Below, in pieces: positions 24,809 through 31,474 of a DNA stretch of 31,474 nucleotides. Source of the stretch: JBFHDX01 sp041584475 (GTDB taxonomy: Bacteria > Pseudomonadota > Alphaproteobacteria > UBA8366 > JADFVY01); NCBI GenBank assembly GCA_041584475.1, contig JBFHDX010000035.1:1-31474 (forward strand). Direction: 5' to 3'. How positions within the stretch are numbered: the first letter of the stretch is position 1; each line of letters starts with the position of its first letter. Below the pieces are notes generated by a model. That model had not been told where the DNA came from. It saw only the letters and a program-made list of their open reading frames with translations, and made no database searches. Both the position numbers and the translations under genes were made by a program.

Positions 24809-25519
24809 ATGGGCGAACGCTACGAGCTGATCCTGCGGCATCGGGCCGCCGTCGGGGAATCGATCCGCGACCGGCATCGCCGGTTCACGGAAGTCCTGTC
24901 GCGCTTCGAGCCGCCGCTGGGCTACAAGGGGCACGATGCGCCGGACGTCGAGGTCTCCGAGACCGAACTGGTCAGCGTGGTCCCGTTGCGCGTGCTCTCG
25001 AAGAAGGGGCGGCGGAGCTATATCACCTACCCGCTGCGCAGCGAGACATATCTGCGCGACAACGCCCAGTACGACGATATCGTCGTGCTCGAATTCGATT
25101 CCGGCAGCGTCGACGCCAGGGCCCTGCTCGATACCGTCGTGCCGGCCTATGTCGACGCCTTCGACTGCTACCGCGCCCAGGTCCTCGATATCGATGTCGC
25201 CATGGCAGACTGGGACCGCGTGGTCGCGCTGTGCAATACGACCGGCAAGGATGTCGACGGCCGGGACGGGGTGTTCCGGTTTCACGCCGCGCAGTTCCTC
25301 GACCGTGAACTCTGCCGGCGGGCCTTCGGCCTGGCGCCGGAAAAGATCGTCAAACGCCTCGACGGGAATGTCGAGCGTGCGTCACTCTGCCGGGACGGCG
25401 CCTATCTGATCTGCGATTCCAGCCTGCCGGGCGGCGACGCCTGTCGAGCGATCGAGCCCAAGGTGCGACCGCTTTTGCGCACCTTCCTGCGCCGCTTCGG
25501 AAAGCCGACGACCGCATGA
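24809..25519 (+). CDS. Hypothetical protein, 236 aa
   Basis: I do not recognise this 236-aa protein. It has no signal peptide or membrane segment and looks like a soluble alpha/beta protein. The N-terminal 40 residues are basic and helical (RHRAAVGESIRDRHRRFTEV). The middle has alternating hydrophobic strands (LVSVVPLRVL, DDIVVLEFD). The C-terminus has KIVKRLDGNVERASLCRDGAYLICDSS and a basic helix. Four scattered cysteines form no metal motif. The ATG has a GGGAGA site. It is convergent with the dehydrogenase gene. Good length and coding character make it a real gene. Confidence 0.75.
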   Translation: MGERYELILRHRAAVGESIRDRHRRFTEVLSRFEPPLGYKGHDAPDVEVSETELVSVVPLRVLSKKGRRSYITYPLRSETYLRDNAQYDDIVVLEFDSGSVDARALLDTVVPAYVDAFDCYRAQVLDIDVAMADWDRVVALCNTTGKDVDGRDGVFRFHAAQFLDRELCRRAFGLAPEKIVKRLDGNVERASLCRDGAYLICDSSLPGGDACRAIEPKVRPLLRTFLRRFGKPTTA

Positions 25520-25541
25520 CCCGGTGTCGCCCGCCCCGCCC

Positions 25542-26633
25542 CTATTCCGGCGGGATCAGGACCAGCTTCCCGGTATGCTGCTTGGCGAGGAAGTCCCGCT
25601 GTGCGGCGGCGATCTCGCGCAGCGGATAGGTGCGCGCGACCACGGGCCGGATCTCGCCGCGCTCGATATAGCCGACGAGTGCGGCGAACACGCCGGGCTC
25701 CAGCACCGTGCAGCCGAACAGGCTGAGATCCTTGAGATACAACGTCCGCACGTCGAGCTCGACGAGCGGCCCGGCGATCGCGCCGGCGACGGCGTAGCGC
25801 CCGCCGCGGCGCAGCACGTCCAGGAGCTGCGGCCATTGCGGTCCCGCCACCAGGTCAACGACGACGTCGACCGTCTCGCGCCCGAGCGCCGCGACCAGGT
25901 CGCCGCCGCGCTCGATCACCCGCTCCGCGCCGAGCGCCCGGACCTCTTCCGCCTTGGCCGCGCCGGCCACGGCGACGACGCGTGCCCCGCGCCGCCGCGC
26001 CAGCTGCACCGCGGCCGAGCCGACGCCGCCGGAGGCGCCGGTCACCAGCACCGTCTCGCCGGACTCGACCCCGGCCCGCGTCAGCATGTTCTCGGCCGTC
26101 GAGTACGAGCACGGGAACGATGCCAGCTCGGCGTCGGACAGGCCGCTCTCGATGCGGTACGCGTGCATCGCCGGGACCGCGACGTATTGCGCGAACGCGC
26201 CGTCGCATTCCGAGCCGAGGAAGCGGGCTTCCTCCGGCCCGGCGCCGGGCGGCCGCAGGCACGGCTCGACGAGGGCGCGCTCGCCGATGCGCGCCCCCTC
26301 GACCCCGGCGCCGACGGCGACGATGCGGCCGCAGGCGTCGATGCCCTGGATGCGCGGAAAGGTCAGCGCGGCGCCGGCCCAGCTGGCATCCGCCGCGCCC
26401 GCGGTCTCGAAGCCGCCCGCCCCGCCCGAGCTCGTCCCCTCGCTGACCTCCTTCGAGTACCAGCCAATGCGCGTGTTGACGTCGGTGTTGTTGACGCCGG
26501 CGGCGCCGACGCGGATCAGCACCTCGCCGGCGCCGGGCCGCGGCACCGGCACGTCCGCGCGATAGTCGAGCCGGTCGAGGCCGCCATGCCCGGTCAGCAG
26601 CACGGCGGCCATGGTCGACGGCAGATCGGGCAT
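25542..26633 (-). CDS. Zinc-type alcohol dehydrogenase-like oxidoreductase
   Basis: This 363-aa protein is a medium-chain dehydrogenase/reductase, most like the NADPH:quinone-reductase or alcohol-dehydrogenase-like branch. It has a GroES-like N-terminal half (GAGEVLIRVGAAGVNNTDVN, then GIDACGRIVAVGAGV) and a Rossmann half with VTGASGGVGSAAVQLARRRGARVVAV. The four-cysteine structural-zinc lobe is absent. The N-terminal half has a Gly/Ser/Ala-rich insertion (about 62-90). The substrate is unknown. The DMGDH-like oxidase gene ends 41 bp upstream on the same strand, so the two may be co-transcribed. Confidence 0.9.
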   Translation of the reverse strand: MPDLPSTMAAVLLTGHGGLDRLDYRADVPVPRPGAGEVLIRVGAAGVNNTDVNTRIGWYSKEVSEGTSSGGAGGFETAGAADASWAGAALTFPRIQGIDACGRIVAVGAGVEGARIGERALVEPCLRPPGAGPEEARFLGSECDGAFAQYVAVPAMHAYRIESGLSDAELASFPCSYSTAENMLTRAGVESGETVLVTGASGGVGSAAVQLARRRGARVVAVAGAAKAEEVRALGAERVIERGGDLVAALGRETVDVVVDLVAGPQWPQLLDVLRRGGRYAVAGAIAGPLVELDVRTLYLKDLSLFGCTVLEPGVFAALVGYIERGEIRPVVARTYPLREIAAAQRDFLAKQHTGKLVLIPPE

Positions 26634-26674
26634 CGCTTATCCCCCGGTTGGGCCGGCCGGCGCTCGCGCCGGGC

Positions 26675-29098
26675 TCAGCCGCGCATGCGCCTGCCCTCGG
26701 GATCGAACAGCGGCGCCGCGAGGCGCGTCGCCGTGCGCCGGTCGCCGAGGATCTCGATCTCGAAGCTGTCGGCCTCGGCCAGCTCCTTCGGGACGTAGCC
26801 GAGCGCGACCGAGGTGTCGCTCGCGTGGGCGTAGCCGCCGGACGTCACCCAGCCCCGCACTGCGCCGTCGTGCCAGATCGGCTCGTCGCCAATGACGTCG
26901 GCGTCCGCCGCGTCGACCGCCAGGGCGATCAGGCGCCGCGTGCCGCCCTCCTCGCGCTCGCGCAGCGCCGCCTCCCTGCCGATGAAACCGGCGTCCTTGC
27001 CATAGGCGACGAAGCGCGAAAGGCCGCACTCGACGGGCCCGTAAATCGGCCGGTACTCGCGCGCCCACGAGCCGTAGCTCTTCTCGAGACGCAGCCCGTT
27101 GAGCGCGCGGCCGCCGAACAGGCGCAGCCCCAGCGGCTCCCCCGCCCCGACCAACGTGTCGAACAGCGTCGCCTGGTATTCCGGCGCGCACCAGATCTCG
27201 TAGCCGAGGTCGCCGGTATAGGAGACGCGCCCGACCCGGCATCGCACCGCTCCGATGTCGATGTCGCGGACATCGAGGAAGCGGAACGCGTCGGCACCGA
27301 CGTCGTCGCCCGTGAGCCCCGCCAGCAGCTCGCGCGAGCGCGGCCCGGCGATGGCGAGCCCGACCAGGCCAAGCCCCCGTGCGTGTATCTGCACGGAACC
27401 GTCCGCCGGCAGCTGGGCGAGGAACCAGCGCATGTGGTACTGCTCGGCGACGCCGGAGCCGAGCAGGAAGAACCGCCCGCGCCCGCGATTGGCGAGCGTG
27501 AAGTCGCCGATGACGCGGCCGCGCTCGTTCAGCATCGGCGCCAGCGCCATGCGGCCCTCGGCGGGCACGCGCCCGGCGAGCACGCGGTCGAGCCAGGCCT
27601 GCGCGCCCGGCCCGCCGACGTCGTACTTGGCGAAGTTCGAGGTCTCGATCAGCCCGACCGCCTCGCGCACCGCGCGGCATTCGGCGCCGACATGCTCGAA
27701 ATCGGTCGAGCGGTGGAACGAGACGACGTCCTCGACGCCCTTCGGCGCGAACCACAGCGCGTGCTCGAGGCCCCAGGAATCGCCCATCACGGCGCCGCGC
27801 GCGCGCAGCCGGCCGTGGATCGGCGTCGTCTTCAGCGGCCGCCCCGCCGGCAGCTCCTCGTTGGGGAAGCGTATCGAGAAGCGCCGCGAATAGTTCTCGC
27901 GCACCTTGGCATTGGTCCAGGCGAGCGTCGCCCAGTCGCCGTAGCGCGCGACGTCCATGCCCCAGACGTCGAAGCCCGGGTCGCCGTCGACCATCCAGTT
28001 GGCGAGCGCGAGCCCGACGCCGCCGCCCTGGCTGAAACCGGCCATCACCGCGCAGGCGCACCAGAAGCCGGTGAGTCCGCGCACCGGGCCGACCAGCGGG
28101 TTGCCGTCCGGCGCGAAGGTGAACGGGCCGTTGATGATCTGCTTGATGCCGGCGCGCTCGAAGGCGGGGAAGTGGCGGAAGCCGACCTCGAGCGACGGCG
28201 CGATGCGGTCGATGTCCGGGGCCAGCAGCTCGTGCCCGAAATCCCACGGCGTCACCCGCTCCGACCACGGCTTGCAGGCCTTCTCGTAGGTGCCCATCAG
28301 CATGCCGCCGCGCTCCTGCCGGAGGTAGAGCTCGCCCTCGAAATCGACGGCGTGCATGATCTCGCGCCCCTGGGCCGCGTTGTACTCGGCGACCTCGGGC
28401 ATGTCCTCGGTCAGGAGGTACATATGCTCCATGGCCAGCAGCGGCAGCTCCAGCCCGACCATGCGGCCGACCTCGCGCGCCCACAGCCCGCCGGCGTTGA
28501 CGACGTGCTCGGCGCGGATCTCGCCCTTCGCGGTGCTCACCCGCCAGCTGCCGTCGGCATCCTGCGCCAGGGCCTCTACCCTCGTGTGGCGATGGATCTC
28601 CGCGCCCTGCTTGCGCGCCGCCTTGGCGTAGGCCTGGGTCGTGCCCGACGGGTCGAGATGGCCCTCGACCGGGTCGTAGAGCGCGCCGACGAAGTGCCGC
28701 GGGTCGAGCAGCGGCATCAGCTCGTGCGCCTCCTGCGGCGTGATCAGCTCGGTCTCCATGCCCAGATAGCGGCCGCGCGCGTGCGCCATCTTCAGCCATT
28801 CGAGCCGCTCCTTCGTGCCCGCCAGCATGACGCCGCCGGTCATGTGCAGGCCGACCGCCTGGCCGGAGATCTCCTCGATCTCCCTGTACAGGTTGATCGT
28901 GTACTGCTGCAGCTTGGCGACGTTGGGGTCGCCGTTGATCGTGTGCATGCCGCCGGCGGCGTGCCAGGTGGAGCCGGAGGTCAGCTCGTCGCGCTCGAGC
29001 AGCACGACGTCAGTCCAGCCGCGCTTGGTCAGGTGATAGAGCACCGAGCAGCCGACGACACCGCCGCCGATGACGATGACCTGGGCATGGCTCTTCAC
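26675..29098 (-). CDS. DMGDH/sarcosine dehydrogenase-like FAD-GcvT oxidoreductase
   Basis: The 807-aa protein has the two-part plan of dimethylglycine and sarcosine dehydrogenases: an N-terminal FAD oxidase (FAD fingerprint VIVIGGGVVGCSVLYHL at 7-23; DAO fold to about 380) and a C-terminal GcvT-like folate-binding half (about 430-800). H46 in TWHAAGG matches the histidine that covalently holds FAD in dimethylglycine dehydrogenase. Members demethylate N-methylated glycines and transfer the one-carbon unit to tetrahydrofolate. The exact substrate cannot be read, because many paralogues of this architecture exist. It is separate from the soxBDAG operon, giving the window two different one-carbon-releasing oxidase systems. 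The ATG at 29098 lies 28 bp after the stop of the MscS gene. Confidence 0.9.
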   Translation of the reverse strand: MKSHAQVIVIGGGVVGCSVLYHLTKRGWTDVVLLERDELTSGSTWHAAGGMHTINGDPNVAKLQQYTINLYREIEEISGQAVGLHMTGGVMLAGTKERLEWLKMAHARGRYLGMETELITPQEAHELMPLLDPRHFVGALYDPVEGHLDPSGTTQAYAKAARKQGAEIHRHTRVEALAQDADGSWRVSTAKGEIRAEHVVNAGGLWAREVGRMVGLELPLLAMEHMYLLTEDMPEVAEYNAAQGREIMHAVDFEGELYLRQERGGMLMGTYEKACKPWSERVTPWDFGHELLAPDIDRIAPSLEVGFRHFPAFERAGIKQIINGPFTFAPDGNPLVGPVRGLTGFWCACAVMAGFSQGGGVGLALANWMVDGDPGFDVWGMDVARYGDWATLAWTNAKVRENYSRRFSIRFPNEELPAGRPLKTTPIHGRLRARGAVMGDSWGLEHALWFAPKGVEDVVSFHRSTDFEHVGAECRAVREAVGLIETSNFAKYDVGGPGAQAWLDRVLAGRVPAEGRMALAPMLNERGRVIGDFTLANRGRGRFFLLGSGVAEQYHMRWFLAQLPADGSVQIHARGLGLVGLAIAGPRSRELLAGLTGDDVGADAFRFLDVRDIDIGAVRCRVGRVSYTGDLGYEIWCAPEYQATLFDTLVGAGEPLGLRLFGGRALNGLRLEKSYGSWAREYRPIYGPVECGLSRFVAYGKDAGFIGREAALREREEGGTRRLIALAVDAADADVIGDEPIWHDGAVRGWVTSGGYAHASDTSVALGYVPKELAEADSFEIEILGDRRTATRLAAPLFDPEGRRMRG

Positions 29099-29126
29099 GC
29101 GGCCGTCCTCCCTGCCGCTGCCGCCG

Positions 29127-30443
29127 CTATTCCGCCGCGGGCAGCACGACCGGCAGCCTCTCGGCCGAGCGGATGTGCAGGTCGCGCTGCGGGAACGGGA
29201 TCTCGATCTTGTGCTCGTGGAACTTGTCCCAGACCAGCAGCAGCACCTGGCTCTTGACGTTCGAGACGCCGTTCTGCGGATCGTTGATCCAGAAGCGCAG
29301 CTCGAGGTCGACCGAGCTGTCGCCGAAACCCTTCAGCAGGCACACGGGATTCGGCTTGTCGATCACCCGCTCGACCGCGGTGGCCGATTCCAGACACAGC
29401 TCGATCGCCTTGCGGACGTCCGCGCTGTACGAAATCCCGATCGGCACCTTCAGGCGCACCTCGGAGTTGCTGTACGACCAGTTGACGACCTGCTGGGTGA
29501 TGATGTCCTCGTTCGGGATCAGGTACTCGGTGCCGTCGCGCGTCACCACCGAGGCGTAGCGGGCGCCCAGCGTGTTGATCCAGCCGTAGGTCTCGCCGAC
29601 CTGGATGACGTCGCCGGGCTTCACCGACTTGTCCATCAGCAGGATGACGCCGCTGACGAAATTCGAGATCACCTTCTGCAGGCCGAAGCCGACGCCGACG
29701 CCGACGGCACCGCTGAACACCGCGAACGCGGTCAGGTCGATGCCGACCGTGCTCAACGCGGCGACGATCGCGATCGTGATCAGGACGATCTTGAACAGCT
29801 TGGTGAACAGCACCTGCACCGACGGGGTCAGGTTCGGCAGCGTGCTGATGCGCCGCTCCATGGTGCGCGAGAGCACGGTCGCCACCCACAGCAGCACCGC
29901 CAGCGAGGCGACACCCTTGATGACCGTCAGCGCGGAGATCCGCAGCTCGCCGAAGGTCAGCGCCAGCTGGTCGAGCAGCGTCCCGGTGTCGTCGAGCAGC
30001 CCGACGATGTTGAGGGCGGCGACGGTCCACGCCACCATCGCCACCATTTTCGACCAGGTCGGGTCGCGCACCAGCTGCGAGACGAGGCGGATCACGACCC
30101 AGGCGGTGAGCAGGCTGACGGTGACGCGGATCAGCTGAAACGGCCAGCCGGCGTTGCTCGCTACGAGGACGGAGATCCATTGCAGGAGGAGCCAGACGAT
30201 CGGCAGCGACAGCGATGCGGCGGTGCGCGTCGCCTTCTCGAGGTTCCGCTCACGCTGCCAGCGGGCGGCCAGCCGCTCGATGCCGCGGCGCAGGAACGGC
30301 GCGACGAGGCTGGCGATCAGGGCCGCGACCAGGATCGCCGCGACCTGGGTGAGCGTGTTGAGGACGAGGACGTGTTCGACGACCCAGGTCTGGACATCCT
30401 GGTACTCGTAGCGCAGCAGATCGAGATCGTAGAGCTTCTCCAT
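29127..30443 (-). CDS. MscS-family mechanosensitive channel
   Basis: The 438-aa product has four or five N-terminal membrane helices, then the MscS core: a pore helix with GAVGVGVGFGLQKVISNFVSG (described in part), LLMDKSVKPGDVIQVGETYGWI and the beta domain with ARYASVVTRDGTEYLIPNEDII and VVNWSYSN. It should open under membrane tension and release solutes during osmotic downshift. The frame begins at 30461, but the ATG at 30443 has a GGGAGA site 6 nt upstream and is preferred. The ZntB-like gene ends 45 bp upstream on the same strand. Confidence 0.93.
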   Translation of the reverse strand: MEKLYDLDLLRYEYQDVQTWVVEHVLVLNTLTQVAAILVAALIASLVAPFLRRGIERLAARWQRERNLEKATRTAASLSLPIVWLLLQWISVLVASNAGWPFQLIRVTVSLLTAWVVIRLVSQLVRDPTWSKMVAMVAWTVAALNIVGLLDDTGTLLDQLALTFGELRISALTVIKGVASLAVLLWVATVLSRTMERRISTLPNLTPSVQVLFTKLFKIVLITIAIVAALSTVGIDLTAFAVFSGAVGVGVGFGLQKVISNFVSGVILLMDKSVKPGDVIQVGETYGWINTLGARYASVVTRDGTEYLIPNEDIITQQVVNWSYSNSEVRLKVPIGISYSADVRKAIELCLESATAVERVIDKPNPVCLLKGFGDSSVDLELRFWINDPQNGVSNVKSQVLLLVWDKFHEHKIEIPFPQRDLHIRSAERLPVVLPAAE

Positions 30444-30488
30444 GAACGGTCTCCCAGGCAACGCGGCGAACGGGTCCGCCGGCGCGAT

Positions 30489-31463
30489 TCAGATCCATTT
30501 GAGGCGGCGCAGAAGAATCACCTCGATCACGGCGAGCAGCACGAGGACGGCGACGACGAGGCCGAACGCGACCGGGCTCTCGACCCCGGGCATGCCGCCG
30601 ACATTGATGCCGAAGAGCCCGGTGATCAGGCTCGGCGGCAGCAGGATCGCGGCGACCACGGTCAGCAGATACATGGTCCGGTTCATCTGGTCCGAGAGCC
30701 GGCTGTTCAGCTCGTCCTGCGTGACCGCGGCGCGCTCGCGCGCCGAGTCGAGGTCTTCCACGTAGCGCAGCGTGCGGTCGGCGATCTCGCGCAGGTGCGC
30801 CTTGTGGTTGGCCTCGAGCCAGGGCATCTGCTCCATCGGCAGGCGCGACATCACGTCGCGCTGCGGCGCCAGGTAGCGGCGCAGCGCGATCGCCTCGCGG
30901 CGGATCTCGCCGAGGCGGGCGCGGAGTTCGGTGCTCTGCGCCGTCAGCACCTGGTCCTCAAGGTCGTCGACGCGATCGTCGAGATCGCTGATGACCGGCC
31001 CCATCCGATCCATGAGGCGGTCGGCCAGCCGGTACAGGAATTCGCCCTGGCCCTTCGGCCCGGTGCCGGCGTCGATCTCGTTACGCAGGTCGGTCACCGC
31101 CATCAGCCGGCGGTGCCGCAGCGTGACGATCCGGTGCGGCTCGAGCCATACGCGCACGCCGACCATGTCCTCCGGATCGGCGCCGGGATTGAGGTTCACG
31201 CCGCGCAGGACGACGAGGAGCGAGTCGTCCGCCGCGAGGACGCGCGGGCGCACGTCGTGCTGCAGGAGGGTCTGGCTGATGACGGGGTCGATGCCGCTGT
31301 CGCGGGTCAGCCACTTGCGGGTGCGGGTTCCGGTGTGGTCGAGATGCACCCAGAGCAGGCCCTGGTCCGGCTGCCATTTCTGGATCTCCGGCCATTCGAT
31401 CGGGCGGCCGCCGCCCTTCCCGTCGAGAATGTAGGCGCAGATCAGGCCGTCCTGTTCGCTCAT
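30489..31463 (-). CDS. zntB: CorA-superfamily transporter, ZntB-like
   Basis: This 324-aa inner-membrane metal-ion transporter belongs to the CorA superfamily. It has a large cytosolic alpha/beta domain, a long helix rich in charged residues (about 150-250) and two C-terminal membrane helices. The loop signature is GIN (285-287) in LFGINVGGMPG. The GGMPG continuation and QDGLICAYILDGKGGG start are typical of the ZntB branch, known for zinc transport. Metal specificity here is by analogy only. The start lies 11 bp from the window edge, and the ATG is preceded by AGGC. Confidence 0.9.
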   Translation of the reverse strand: MSEQDGLICAYILDGKGGGRPIEWPEIQKWQPDQGLLWVHLDHTGTRTRKWLTRDSGIDPVISQTLLQHDVRPRVLAADDSLLVVLRGVNLNPGADPEDMVGVRVWLEPHRIVTLRHRRLMAVTDLRNEIDAGTGPKGQGEFLYRLADRLMDRMGPVISDLDDRVDDLEDQVLTAQSTELRARLGEIRREAIALRRYLAPQRDVMSRLPMEQMPWLEANHKAHLREIADRTLRYVEDLDSARERAAVTQDELNSRLSDQMNRTMYLLTVVAAILLPPSLITGLFGINVGGMPGVESPVAFGLVVAVLVLLAVIEVILLRRLKWI

Positions 31464-31474
31464 CGAATGCCTCC

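Overview
The window is GC-rich, tightly packed DNA that looks alphaproteobacterial. It carries a heterotetrameric sarcosine oxidase operon, a TRAP transporter, a LysE-type exporter, a ZntB-type transporter, and many 4-nt ATGA/GTGA gene overlaps with GTG/TTG starts. No rRNA, tRNA, CRISPR array, integrase or insertion sequence was found. The exact taxon cannot be fixed from the sequence alone.

Layout. (1) 71-3644 (+): the two membrane subunits of a TRAP transporter, an amidase and a 62-aa membrane protein. (2) 3703-4050 (-): an isolated form I RuBisCO small-subunit gene with no large subunit nearby. (3) 4294-9425 (+): soxBDAG, the four subunits of sarcosine oxidase. (4) 9450-12620: single genes for a FlK-like thioesterase, a GYD-domain protein, a Tat-exported aldo/keto reductase, a LysE-type exporter and a DUF1761 membrane protein. 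(5) 13166-24351: a redox island, described below. (6) 24809-31463: an unrecognised protein, a zinc-type dehydrogenase relative, a second N-methylglycine-type oxidase (DMGDH/GcvT architecture), an MscS-family channel and a ZntB-like transporter.

The redox island is the most interesting part. It encodes a 9-haem periplasmic cytochrome, a 13-haem membrane-anchored cytochrome with its own cytochrome b, and a small monohaem cytochrome c. A histidine kinase has c-type haem motifs in its periplasmic sensor (CXXCH and CX4CH). Its partner is an NtrC-class sigma-54 activator whose gene overlaps the kinase gene by 4 nt. Two stand-alone receiver proteins follow, the second with a membrane-embedded tail.

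The control sequences fit this gene content. The receiver/13-haem/cytochrome b operon is preceded by a textbook sigma-54 promoter (17032-17047). Two matching TGTA-N11-TACA dyads lie about 144 and 225 bp upstream of its expected transcription start, where NtrC-class activators bind. A perfect FNR/FixK-type box (TTGAT-N4-ATCAA, 23910-23923) lies between the kinase and the monohaem cytochrome gene, and a 9/10 match (12723-12736) lies upstream of the 9-haem gene. I read this as a haem-sensed, sigma-54-driven, oxygen-modulated periplasmic electron-transfer system. Its terminal electron acceptor or donor cannot be read from the sequence.

The flanking genes point to a heterotroph using methylated amines (sarcosine or dimethylglycine-like compounds) and amides. 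The orphan RuBisCO small subunit does not fit this picture.
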